DNA from: JBBEAM01 sp942491105
Lineage (GTDB): Bacteria > Pseudomonadota > Alphaproteobacteria > Kiloniellales > DSM-21159
Assembly (NCBI GenBank): GCA_942491105.1
Contig: CALNZX010000012.1
Location: 372,001 to 436,000, forward strand
Reading direction: 5' to 3'
DNA: 64,000 nt
The position numbers and the translations under genes were made by a program. Below the pieces are notes generated by a model. That model saw only the letters and a list, made by a program, of their open reading frames with translations, had not been told where the DNA came from and searched no databases. Below are positions 26,003 through 34,069 of the stretch, piece after piece. Within the stretch, counting starts at the first letter, position 1. Every line of letters begins with the position of its first letter.

Positions 26003-27049
26003 TCAGGCATCGGCCTTCTCCAGCTTGCGCAGGATGTAGCCTTCGGCAATGCCGCGTAGCCGCTTTGCCAGGCGCGGCGTGTACCAGCGCCGTGGCCTGA
26101 CCCGCGCCTTCATCAGGCCGGCATCGAAATAGAGATAGCCCGGCGCCGGCGGCACGCGCGCAAGGCGGCCGCGACGCACCTCGCTATTCTTGAGCAGTTG
26201 GAAGATCAGGTGATCGGCCAGAAATCCCGTTGCCAGCACGGGATTGGTACCGAAAATCGGTGCCTTGCCCTTTTCGGCGAGCAAGCGCATGCCCATGCCG
26301 CGATTGGCCCAGAGGCTACTGGGTGAGGTGTAGGACGGCGGCTCGGGAACCAGCGCCATCGCCACCGACGCCAGCACCCGCGCGCGCTCCTTCGGGGTCA
26401 CGGTCTTTTCCGCGATCCTGCGCTCCAGCTGGCAGGCCTCGGCATAATCGAGCGCCAGCATATCTTCCATGGCCATCGCCTCCGGCGTGAACAGGAAAAG
26501 CCGCGTGCCGAAGCCGACGGTATTGCAATTGAGCACCGGGATGCCTTTCGCCCGGGCGCGCTGATGCAGCAGGATACGCGCGCCGACAACCCAGAATTCA
26601 ATCTCGTCGCAGACGATATCGCAGCCCTCGAGGAAGCTCTCGACGGTCGCTTCGCCAATGCCTTGCGGGTAGACATGAATCTCCGAGTCGTCGCTGATTC
26701 GGCGCAGCGCACGCGCCGTGGCCGAGGCCTTGGGATGACCGATGGTCTCGCGCGTCGCGCCAAATTGGCGATTCATGTTGCTCGCGTCGAAGAGCTCGCA
26801 ATCGGCGATCTTGATCCGGCCGATTCCGGCCCGCAGCAGGGTCTGGGCGATCAGGCCGCCCATGCCGCCGCAGCCGGCGATACCGACCGTGGTGTTACGC
26901 AGTTGTTCTTGTTCCTGTGGGGACACCCAGCCGATGTTGCGGTCGATGCGTTCGCGATAGAAGGACTCGTCTGCCTGCCGCGGCGTCAGGATGTAAAAGC
27001 TATCCTGATCAAGGACTCCCGGTAAGTCCTCGCCGTGTACTGCCTTCAC
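26003..27049 (-). CDS. ThiF/E1-like adenylyltransferase
   Basis: A 348-residue member of the ThiF/MoeB/E1 superfamily, which adenylates a C-terminal carboxylate or a small acid. The Rossmann GCGGMG (59-64), Asp83, NMNRQ (91-95), Lys107 in HPKAS and Asp148 are all present; no CxxC zinc pairs are seen, unlike MoeB. The GTG start at 27049 has a strong GGGAGGGGAG ribosome-binding site. It is the first gene of the operon, 75 bases ahead of the PKS. No ubiquitin-like or ThiS partner is visible in the window, so the substrate is unknown; activation of an acyl starter or tRNA-type cyclisation would both be within the family's range. Confidence 0.8.
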   Translation of the reverse strand: MKAVHGEDLPGVLDQDSFYILTPRQADESFYRERIDRNIGWVSPQEQEQLRNTTVGIAGCGGMGGLIAQTLLRAGIGRIKIADCELFDASNMNRQFGATRETIGHPKASATARALRRISDDSEIHVYPQGIGEATVESFLEGCDIVCDEIEFWVVGARILLHQRARAKGIPVLNCNTVGFGTRLFLFTPEAMAMEDMLALDYAEACQLERRIAEKTVTPKERARVLASVAMALVPEPPSYTSPSSLWANRGMGMRLLAEKGKAPIFGTNPVLATGFLADHLIFQLLKNSEVRRGRLARVPPAPGYLYFDAGLMKARVRPRRWYTPRLAKRLRGIAEGYILRKLEKADA

Positions 27050-27169
27050 GCTCCCCTCCCACGCATTGCCCCGCTAATCGCTCGCTCACGATGCCGTGAA
27101 CACTGGCATGACCCCTAAAATGCCACAAGCAAACTATGCTGCATTGCCGCAATTTTCTTTCGTCGGCAC

Positions 27170-27211
27170 GGAAAATGCTACGACTGCGCGATCTCTAGCA
27201 TTGCGTTTTCC
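27170..27211. promoter_or_regulatory. Inverted repeat between divergent thiF-like and amidase genes
   Basis: Left arm GGAAAATGCTA (27170-27180) and right arm TAGCATTGCGTTTTCC (27196-27211) pair as AATGCTA/TAGCATT plus GGAAAA/TTTTCC with a three-base bulge. A related GCATTGC..TTTTC string lies at 27141-27157. It is the only notable structure in the 244-base divergent spacer and may be an operator for the PKS operon or the amidase. No regulator gene is adjacent. Confidence 0.35.
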
Positions 27212-27293
27212 TAGAGGTGGAAAACTTCATCGGCCTCATCCAAGCTGCCGGGGAAAAGCTCCCTAGGCGGCGTCAACGACACTGGAAAAAAGC

Positions 27294-28712
27294 ATGCAGG
27301 ATCTTCTTCGTCTAACCGCCAGCGAAGCCGTACGCTTACTGCGCCTGGGAGAAATCGCGCCGCTGCAACTCGTCGAGGCCGCCATCGCGCGCATTGAGAC
27401 GATCGACGGCGCGATCAACGCCCTGCCGATACGCTGCTTCGAACGCGCGCGTGCACAGGCGGCGGCCCTGGCGCCGGAGGAATTTGCCGAGAATCCCCGC
27501 GCCCTTTGCGGCCTGCCAATCGCGGTCAAGGACTACAACGATGTCGGCGGCGTGCGCACCACCTACGGTTCGCCGATCTTCGCCGGAAATGTCGCCGCGC
27601 AGTCCGACGCCACCGTCGCCAGGCTGGAGCGCAACGGCGCGATCCCCCTCGGCAAGACGAACGTGCCGGAATGGGCCGGCGGCCACACCTTCAATCCCGT
27701 CTTCGGCGCGACGCGCAATCCCTGGGATACCCGGATGAGCGCGGGCGGCTCTTCGGGAGGCTCCGCCGCCGCCGTGGCCAGCGGCATGGCTTGGCTGGCG
27801 ACCGGCAACGATCTCGGCGGCAGCCTGCGTACGCCGGCGGCGTTTAACGGCATCGTCGGCCTGCGCCCAAGCCCTGGCCGGGTCCCGCGCGGCGCCCGCT
27901 TGCCCGCCTTCGATTGCCTCTGGGTCGAGGGGCCGATGGCGCGCAATCTACGCGACCTCGCCTTGATGCTCGACGCCGGCGCCGGGCAGGAGCCGGATGA
28001 CCCGCTGTCCTTCGAGGATCCCGGCACAAACTTCGTCGCCGAGCTGGAGGGCGGGGATCTGCCCCGGCGGGTCGCCTTCAGTCCGGATCTGGGGATCGTT
28101 CCCATGGGTCGGGAGATCGCCGGAATATGCCAGGCCGCGGCCCTGCGCTGCGGGGATTTCGGCGCCGAGATTACCGGCGATATTCCCGATTTCAGCGGCG
28201 CGCTGGACGGCTTCCAGACTCTGCGGGCCATGCTCTTTGCCACCTTGATGGGACCGATCCTCGACACACATCGCGCGGATATCGCACCCGAGATTATCGG
28301 CAATATCGAGCGCGGGCTGAACCTGACGCCGCAGCAGATCTTCGCGGCGGAGCGCCAGCGCGACGCGCTCTACCGCCGCATGACCGCCTTCTTCGAGACC
28401 CACGACCTGCTGCTCTGCCCAGCGGCTTCGGTAGCGCCCTTTCCGGTCGAGCAGCGCTATGTCACGGAGATCGACGGGCGCGCCTGCGAGACCTACATCG
28501 ACTGGTTCTCGATCACCTTCGCCTTGACCATGACCGGCTGCCCGGTCCTCAGCCTGCCCTGCGGCTTCACCGCCGAGGGCCTGCCGGTCGGGCTTCAGAT
28601 CGTCGGCAAGCCGCGCGGCGAAGCGGCGCTGCTGCGCGCCGCCTACCGCCTGGAAGAAAGCCTCGGTCTGCAGGGTCAGCTGCCGATCGATCCGCGCGGT
28701 CCAGGCGTCTAA
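27294..28712 (+). CDS. Amidase (amidase-signature family)
   Basis: A 472-residue amidase-signature hydrolase converting an amide to acid plus ammonia. The Ser-cisSer-Lys triad is visible: Lys in LPIAVKDYNDVGG, then the Gly/Ser-rich AGGSSGGSAAAVASG and the nucleophilic-Ser segment TGNDLGGSLRTPAAFNG. Length is typical. A GGAAAA ribosome-binding sequence precedes the ATG. It is transcribed divergently from the ThiF/PKS operon and followed by a separate FNT channel gene; nothing in the context fixes the substrate. Members include indoleacetamide, nicotinamide and aryl-amide hydrolases as well as GatA. Confidence 0.92.
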   Translation: MQDLLRLTASEAVRLLRLGEIAPLQLVEAAIARIETIDGAINALPIRCFERARAQAAALAPEEFAENPRALCGLPIAVKDYNDVGGVRTTYGSPIFAGNVAAQSDATVARLERNGAIPLGKTNVPEWAGGHTFNPVFGATRNPWDTRMSAGGSSGGSAAAVASGMAWLATGNDLGGSLRTPAAFNGIVGLRPSPGRVPRGARLPAFDCLWVEGPMARNLRDLALMLDAGAGQEPDDPLSFEDPGTNFVAELEGGDLPRRVAFSPDLGIVPMGREIAGICQAAALRCGDFGAEITGDIPDFSGALDGFQTLRAMLFATLMGPILDTHRADIAPEIIGNIERGLNLTPQQIFAAERQRDALYRRMTAFFETHDLLLCPAASVAPFPVEQRYVTEIDGRACETYIDWFSITFALTMTGCPVLSLPCGFTAEGLPVGLQIVGKPRGEAALLRAAYRLEESLGLQGQLPIDPRGPGV

Positions 28713-28812
28713 GCGCGGGCAGGCTGGCGCCGGCGAGCGAAGCGGGGCTATCCTGGGCTGGAGGATCCGCCGGCGAGCCTGGCGGCGGACGCGGCGGAAG
28801 GTGGCGGCGGTC

Positions 28813-29685
28813 ATGGCGAAGTCGAGGAAACCGGACAAGGACGACGCAAGCCTGAACGGGACCGAGGAATTCTCCAAGCAAGACGCCGAGCAAGCCGAGG
28901 AGAACGCCTGGCTACCGGCGCCGCTGGTCTACCAAATCATCCGACATGAAGGCGAAAGGGAACTCTCCCGCCCCGCGGTGGCGCTGTGGTGGTCGGGGCT
29001 GGCGGCCGGCATGTGCATCGGGCTCTCGGTCTACGCCAAGGGCTTGCTGCATATACACCTGCCGGACACGGCGTGGCGGCCCCTGGTCGAGAATTTCGGC
29101 TACTGCGTCGGTTTCCTGGTGGTGATCCTGTCGCGTCACCAGCTTTTCACGGAAAACACCATCACGCCGATCCTGCCCCTGATGGTGCGCCGGTCCTGGC
29201 ATTGCCTGTTTGCGGTGATCCGGCTTTGGCTGCTGGTCGCCGCCGCCAACCTGGTCGGCGCGCTGCTGTTTGCGTTGTTTTGGAGCTACAGCCAGATCGC
29301 CGACGCGCAGCTGCTCGATGCGATGCGCGAGGTCGGCAGGGCGACCATGCACAACAGCCTGCTGCCGATGTTCACCAAGGCGATCGCCGCCGGCTTCCTG
29401 ATGGCCGCGCTGGTGTGGATCATGCCCAGCGCCAAGGGCGCCACCTTCTGGGTGATCGTGGTGATCAGCTATCTGATCGCCGTCGCCGACCTAACCCATA
29501 TCGTCTCGGGAGGTGTCGGCGTCCTGCTGCTGGTCCTCGCCGGCGAAACCTCGATCATCGGTTTCTTCCTCGACTTCGGTCTGCCGGTCTTTCTCGGCAA
29601 CGTGATCGGCGGCGCCGGGCTGTTCAGCGTGATCGTCTACGCGCAGGTGCGCCGGGAGATCACGGAGGAGCAGGTGGAGGACTGA
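28813..29685 (+). CDS. Formate/nitrite transporter (FNT) family channel
   Basis: About 290 residues with six predicted membrane helices and a charged, Lys/Asp/Glu-rich N-terminal tail of roughly 35 residues. Family marks include GLAAGMCIGLSVYAKG, the loop LSRHQLFTENTITPILPL and LMAALVWIMPSAKG. FNT channels conduct formate, nitrite, hydrosulfide or lactate. The ATG at 28813 is preferred over the in-frame GTG at 28801 because a GGAAGG lies 7-12 bases upstream. It is a single gene between the amidase and a convergent PfpI-type gene. The charged N-terminus is longer than in FocA; ion selectivity cannot be assigned. Confidence 0.85.
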   Translation: MAKSRKPDKDDASLNGTEEFSKQDAEQAEENAWLPAPLVYQIIRHEGERELSRPAVALWWSGLAAGMCIGLSVYAKGLLHIHLPDTAWRPLVENFGYCVGFLVVILSRHQLFTENTITPILPLMVRRSWHCLFAVIRLWLLVAAANLVGALLFALFWSYSQIADAQLLDAMREVGRATMHNSLLPMFTKAIAAGFLMAALVWIMPSAKGATFWVIVVISYLIAVADLTHIVSGGVGVLLLVLAGETSIIGFFLDFGLPVFLGNVIGGAGLFSVIVYAQVRREITEEQVED

Positions 29686-29719
29686 ACGCTTCCGCCCTCC
29701 GCCCTCCGCCGGGCTGTCT

Positions 29720-30271
29720 CTAGGCCGCCTGTGCCGCCTGTTCCAGGCTATCCAGGATCGCATCGCAGAAGGCGTCGAGATCCTCCGGTTTGCGGCTGGT
29801 GATCAGCTGGCCGTCGCGCACCACCCGTTCATCGGACCACTCGGCCCCGGCATTCTCGACGTCGGTGCGGAGCGAGGGATAGGAAGTCGCCCGGCAGCCG
29901 CGCAGCAGATCGGCCTCGGCAAGCAGCCAGGGGCCGTGGCAGATCGCCGCCACCGGCTTGCCGGCCTCGTGGACCTGCTTGATGAATGCGACCGCGTCCG
30001 GCTTGCTGCGCAGTATGTCCGGATTGATGACGCCGCCCGGCAGGACCAGCGCGCTGTAGTGCGCGGCGTCGGCCTCGGCCAGCGTTTTATCCACCGCGAC
30101 CTCGTCGCCCCAGTTGTCGCCGCGCCAGCCGCGGATTTTCCCCGCTTCCAGGGAGATTACATCGACATCCAGACTCGCTTCCTTCAATCGCTTGCGCGGC
30201 ACCTCGAGTTCCGACTGCTCGAAGCCTGAGGTCGCGAGGATGGCAATCGCCTTACCTGTCAAATCGGTCAT
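29720..30271 (-). CDS. DJ-1/PfpI family (type 1 glutamine amidotransferase-like) protein
   Basis: A 183-residue DJ-1/PfpI protein with nucleophilic Cys in PVAAICHGPWLLAEA and an acidic residue in SGFEQSELEVP. Members act as glyoxalase III/deglycase, chaperone or intracellular protease. The start at 30271 (MTDLTGK) is chosen because homology starts there and a GGAAAG sequence lies just upstream. It stands alone, convergent with the FNT gene. Its substrate cannot be assigned from sequence. Confidence 0.9.
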   Translation of the reverse strand: MTDLTGKAIAILATSGFEQSELEVPRKRLKEASLDVDVISLEAGKIRGWRGDNWGDEVAVDKTLAEADAAHYSALVLPGGVINPDILRSKPDAVAFIKQVHEAGKPVAAICHGPWLLAEADLLRGCRATSYPSLRTDVENAGAEWSDERVVRDGQLITSRKPEDLDAFCDAILDSLEQAAQAA

Positions 30272-30356
30272 CGCTTTCCAAACCTTTCTTTCTCGCCTTC
30301 GGCGCAGACCTCCCACCTGGGTGGCAGGCTGAGACACGTCAAGCCCGCAGCCCCGG

Positions 30357-30773
30357 CTACTGCGCCTGCTGATCCTGCTGCTGCTCCTCGATGGATTCTT
30401 CGACGAGGATTTCCTCCGCCTGGTCCATTTCTTCGGCGCAGACCGCGGCGTCGCCTTTGGCGTCGGCCTGCTTGGCTGCTTCCAGGTGCTGAATCACCGC
30501 CGCCTTGTCCGGTTCGCTGACGAACCAGCTCTCGCGCGGCATGGCGGGGCCGCCCTCCTGGTACACCGTGGTGCCGCCGTTTTCCTCGACGGTCACGCCC
30601 TCCTCGGCATGCTCCGAGGAGGAACCTTCGCTGGGGTCTTTGTCTGCGGGATCCTGAACCAGGCCCGGATGGCTCTCCATCGCGGCGATCCGCGCGGCGC
30701 AGTCCGAGGCGGCGCTCGCGGGCAGCGGCAGCGCAATCGCCGCGGCGATCATCAATGAGGACAGTCTGAACAT
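30357..30773 (-). CDS. Secreted acidic protein of unknown function
   Basis: A 138-residue protein starting at ATG 30773, supported by a GGAG ribosome-binding site and a signal peptide (MFRLSSLMIAAAIALPLPAS, cleavage after ASA). The mature part is strongly acidic and Gln/Glu rich, ending in repeated QQQDQQ; two Cys (SDCAAR and AVCAEEM) could form a disulfide. I recognise no family beyond a general periplasmic type. It is probably monocistronic. Confidence 0.65.
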   Translation of the reverse strand: MFRLSSLMIAAAIALPLPASAASDCAARIAAMESHPGLVQDPADKDPSEGSSSEHAEEGVTVEENGGTTVYQEGGPAMPRESWFVSEPDKAAVIQHLEAAKQADAKGDAAVCAEEMDQAEEILVEESIEEQQQDQQAQ

Positions 30774-30945
30774 TGCAGGGCTCCAAAAAATTGCGGTTTC
30801 AGGAGGAACAACGGATTTCACCGGCGCAAGTTCCATAGCGCCGCCCTCGGAGGTGCGCGGCGGCGATGATCGAGGGAACGATTCCCGCCGCCCCGCGTTA
30901 CGCCAGCAACGCGCGTATTCCGCACCACCCGAGAAAGGCCGCAAC

Positions 30946-31104
30946 GTGGATATCATCCGTATTATTCTGGCTATACTTCTGCCGCCGCTGGGCGTGTTCC
31001 TGCAGGTCGGCATCGGGCTGCATTTCTGGCTCAATATCCTGCTGACGATTCTGGGCTACATCCCAGGTATCGTGCACGCCATCTGGATCATCGCGCGCCG
31101 CTGA
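30946..31104 (+). CDS. YqaE/Pmp3 family small membrane protein
   Basis: A 52-residue peptide from GTG 30946 with GAGAAAGG upstream. Two closely spaced hydrophobic helices with the family signature LAILLPPLGVFLQVG and LNILLTILGYIPGIVHAIW identify a Pmp3/YqaE (UPF0057) stress-associated membrane peptide. Longer upstream frames lack homology. It stands alone, 87 bases before the MFS gene. Confidence 0.9.
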   Translation: MDIIRIILAILLPPLGVFLQVGIGLHFWLNILLTILGYIPGIVHAIWIIARR

Positions 31105-31191
31105 ACAGACCTGGAAAGGGCCAAACAGCTTTTCCACGCCGCGGGCGATCCACGCTAGACTCCTTGGCGGACCTGCCCTATTCGGTGGCTC

Positions 31192-32460
31192 ATGCCCAAA
31201 CAGCACACGGCTACCGTGGCGGACAACGCGCCCTCGCCGCAACATGCCCCTCTCGGATTCACCCAGTTCGTCAGCCTGATCGCCGCCCTGATGGCGCTCA
31301 ACGCGCTGGCCATCGACATCATCCTGCCCGGCTTCCCCGAGATCGAGCGCTCTTTCGCGCTGAGCGATCCGAATCAGGCGCAGACCGTGATCACCGCCTA
31401 TCTGCTCGGCTTCGGTCTCGGGCAGCTGGCGATCGGCATTCTTTCCGACCGCTACGGGCGGCGGCCGGTGCTGCTCGTGGGGATCCTGCTGTACGGCGTC
31501 GCCGCCGTGATCTGCATCCTGGCGCCCAGCATGACCACCCTGCTGATCGCCCGCTTCATTCAGGGTCTCGGCTCCGCGGCGCCGCGCGTCGTCGCAGTGG
31601 CCGCGGTGCGCGACTGCTACGGCGGCCGCCGCATGGCGCGAGTCATGTCCCTGGTGATGATGGTCTTCATGGCCGTGCCGATTCTGGCGCCCTCGATCGG
31701 CCAGCTGATCCTGGTCGCCGCCTCCTGGCACGCGGTTTTCGGCTTCCTGGCGCTCTACGCCTTCGTCGCCTTCGGCTTCTGCCTGCGCTACCTGCCGGAA
31801 ACCCTGCACCCGGAATGGCGCCGGCCGATCCAGCTTGCGGTTATCGGCGAAGCGCTCGCGTCGATCCTCGGATCGCGGCAGACCGTTGGCTACATGCTTT
31901 CGGCCGGCGCGTTCTTCGGTGCCCTGTTCGGCTTCATCAACTCCGCGCAGCAGATCCTCGGCGATGTCTACGGGCTCGGGCGCTGGTTTCCCCTGGTCTT
32001 CATGGTGACCGCCGCCGGCATCGCCTTCTCCGCCTTCGTCAATTCCCGGCTGGTCGAGCGACTCGGCATGCGGGTGCTGAGCCATGGCGCGACCCTGGTT
32101 TTCATGGCCCTATCCCTGGTCATGCTCGCCCTGGCGCAGCTTGGGCTGTTGAACGTGATCGTTTTCCTGCCGCTGCTGACGACGGCGATGCTGCTGGTCG
32201 GCCTGGTCTTCGCCAATTTCAACGCCCTGGCCATGGAGCCGCAGCAGCAGGTCGCGGGCATCGCCTCCTCGGTCATCGGCGCCGTCACCGTGCTGCTCGG
32301 CGCCGGAAGCGGCTACTTCATCGGCCAGGCCTTCGATGGAACGCCGGGCCCCTTGGCCATGGGGTTCGTAATCTCCAGCGCGACCACTCTGCTGCTTCTG
32401 CTGATCGCCGAGCGTGGCCGGCTATGCCAGCCGCAGGAAGGGCGCGGGGCGGAGGACTAG
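31192..32460 (+). CDS. Bcr/CflA family MFS drug-resistance transporter
   Basis: A 422-residue major facilitator with 12 predicted membrane helices. The first helix ends in ALAIDIILPGFPEI, and the loop 2-3 motif GILSDRYGRRPVLLVG and the helix-5 AAPRVVAVAAVRDCYGG are characteristic of Bcr/CflA proton antiporters that export bicyclomycin, sulfonamides or small metabolites. Its final four bases overlap the stop of the convergent dienelactone hydrolase gene. No regulator lies beside it. Confidence 0.9.
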   Translation: MPKQHTATVADNAPSPQHAPLGFTQFVSLIAALMALNALAIDIILPGFPEIERSFALSDPNQAQTVITAYLLGFGLGQLAIGILSDRYGRRPVLLVGILLYGVAAVICILAPSMTTLLIARFIQGLGSAAPRVVAVAAVRDCYGGRRMARVMSLVMMVFMAVPILAPSIGQLILVAASWHAVFGFLALYAFVAFGFCLRYLPETLHPEWRRPIQLAVIGEALASILGSRQTVGYMLSAGAFFGALFGFINSAQQILGDVYGLGRWFPLVFMVTAAGIAFSAFVNSRLVERLGMRVLSHGATLVFMALSLVMLALAQLGLLNVIVFLPLLTTAMLLVGLVFANFNALAMEPQQQVAGIASSVIGAVTVLLGAGSGYFIGQAFDGTPGPLAMGFVISSATTLLLLLIAERGRLCQPQEGRGAED

Positions 32461-33143
32461 AGGCTCTCCCCCCGGCGCAGCGCGCTTTCGAAAAGCTGCA
32501 GGGTGCGCATCCCCGCGATGTCCGCGGCGCGCGGGTCATAGCTGCCGCGCTGGTTGCAGTGGAAACCGTGGCCGGCGTCATAGAGGTGAATGCCGACGCT
32601 GGGCTGGGCCTTGCGTAGCGTCTCGACATCGCTCAGCGGAATGCCCTGGTCCTGCTTGCCGAAGTGCAGGATGGTCGGGCACTGGGGCGTCTCCCCGGCG
32701 AGCTCGTGGATGCCGCCGCCATAGTAGCCGCTGGCCGCTTGCAGATCCAGGCGGCAAGCCGCCGCGTAGGTCACGTAGCCGCCCCAGCAGAAACCGACGA
32801 TGCCGACACGCCCGGCCGGCGCCACCGCGGCCCGCGCCGCCTCGATGTCGGCCATCACGTCGTCCAGCTCCGCGTTGGCTTTCGCCTTGAGCGCGCGGCC
32901 CTGTTCGATATCGGCGGGCTCGTAGCCGGTCTCGAAGCCTTTTTCGAAGCGGTCGTAGAGGGCCGGAGCGATCGCCGTGTACCCGACCGCGGCCCAGCGC
33001 TCGACCAGGTCGCGGATATGCATGTTGACGCCGAAGATCTCCTGGATCACGACCACGGCGCCCAGGGGCGTGCCTTCCGGGTCCGCCCGGTAGGCGTCGA
33101 GGACATGTCCGTCGGTGGCGGTCAGCTGGATGGAAGTGGGCAC
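32457..33143 (-). CDS. Dienelactone hydrolase family protein
   Basis: A 228-residue alpha/beta hydrolase. The Cys nucleophile in GIVGFCWGGY, Asp in FGKQDQGIP and His in DAGHGFHC form the DLH triad, and Glu in VVIQEIFGVN is the residue that activates the Cys. GTG at 33143 is chosen because AAGGAG lies eight bases upstream; the longer frame lacks homology. DLH enzymes hydrolyse dienelactone to maleylacetate in chloroaromatic pathways, but isolated copies such as this one often have unknown roles. Confidence 0.9.
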   Translation of the reverse strand: MPTSIQLTATDGHVLDAYRADPEGTPLGAVVVIQEIFGVNMHIRDLVERWAAVGYTAIAPALYDRFEKGFETGYEPADIEQGRALKAKANAELDDVMADIEAARAAVAPAGRVGIVGFCWGGYVTYAAACRLDLQAASGYYGGGIHELAGETPQCPTILHFGKQDQGIPLSDVETLRKAQPSVGIHLYDAGHGFHCNQRGSYDPRAADIAGMRTLQLFESALRRGESL

Positions 33144-33260
33144 GGCGCGTCTCCTTGATGTGGGGACGCAGACATAGCGCAGGCCGCCCTCCGGAAACAA
33201 CCGGGCCGTGGCGAGGCCCGAGATGTCCCAGGCATCGCCACGGGTTGCGGGGCTAAACGA

Positions 33261-33929
33261 TCAGGGATCGACCTTGGTCAGCCAGCTATGGGCATTCTCC
33301 GCATAGCCTTCCGACATACGGGTCACAGGATCGCGCGAAGCCGCTTCGGAGAGCACTGCAAGCAGGCCGCCCGGCGCGTAGCCGGCCGAGGTGGCAAGCT
33401 GGCTGTTGCTGGCCAGAACCTCATCGGTCGCGGCATCGACGACCTTGAAGGTGGCCCGCAGGCTGTGAGCGCCGCCAACCAGTACGGCCTGGCCGCTGGA
33501 GACCACGTTGACGGAATTGAGGATCACTTGGATCTCGACCGGACGCGTGCCGTCGAAGCCTGCCGCGAACTTGCGCTCCATGGCGGTTTGGACTTCGCGC
33601 TGCAGGCGCTCGCGCAGATGCTGCTTAGCTTCCGCCGAGTTGACCACGGCTTCGTAGTCGCAGCTTGGCTCTTCCTCGTCTGCCGCCTGATTCTGCTGAT
33701 CCTCGCCCTTGCTTGAAATACCCGAGGGACGCTCGCAGCCCTGGCTAAGGGCATAGGCCTCTTCCGCCGTACCCCAGCGAATCGAGGTATGTTCCGGAAC
33801 CTCGACCGAAATCTGCGCGATCTTGAAGCTTTCCACTGTTTCCTGCTGCAGCGGATTCTTCGGCCCCGGAGCCGCGCAGCCGGCCAGCAGAGCGAGAGAA
33901 AGCAGCACACCCGATAGGTAGATTTTCAT
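33261..33929 (-). CDS. Lipoprotein of unknown function
   Basis: A 222-residue secreted protein with a lipoprotein signal (MKIYLSGVLLSLALLAGCAA, lipobox LAGC). The mature part shows a beta-rich domain with VEIQVILNSVNVVSSGQAVL, reminiscent of DUF4410/CsgG-type outer-membrane lipoprotein folds, but I cannot assign it confidently. A good sigma70-like promoter lies 35-63 bases upstream of the ATG. It is monocistronic. Confidence 0.75.
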   Translation of the reverse strand: MKIYLSGVLLSLALLAGCAAPGPKNPLQQETVESFKIAQISVEVPEHTSIRWGTAEEAYALSQGCERPSGISSKGEDQQNQAADEEEPSCDYEAVVNSAEAKQHLRERLQREVQTAMERKFAAGFDGTRPVEIQVILNSVNVVSSGQAVLVGGAHSLRATFKVVDAATDEVLASNSQLATSAGYAPGGLLAVLSEAASRDPVTRMSEGYAENAHSWLTKVDP

Positions 33930-33963
33930 GATTGCGCCTTAGCTAGAGTTGCATTATCAGGCG

Positions 33964-33992
33964 TTTTTATTGGCCAGTTATTCAACTGTCAA
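33964..33992 (-). promoter_or_regulatory. Sigma70-like promoter of the lipoprotein gene
   Basis: On the minus strand TTGACA (33992-33987) is followed after 17 bases by TAAAAA (33969-33964), about 35 bases upstream of the ATG at 33929. The region is AT-rich against its surroundings. A second possible -10 (GATAAT) lies slightly downstream. Confidence 0.55.
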
Positions 33993-34069
33993 CGCAAGTA
34001 GCCAGGCTGCGCGTTTTTGATTAAATTCCGGGGGTCCGAAAAAGACAGGGGGCTCAAGCGGCTCCTGAG

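Noticed and set aside
33991..34018. Short AACGC..GCGTTTTT stem on the plus strand as a possible terminator
   Set aside because: Only five base pairs, and no plus-strand gene ends upstream of it.
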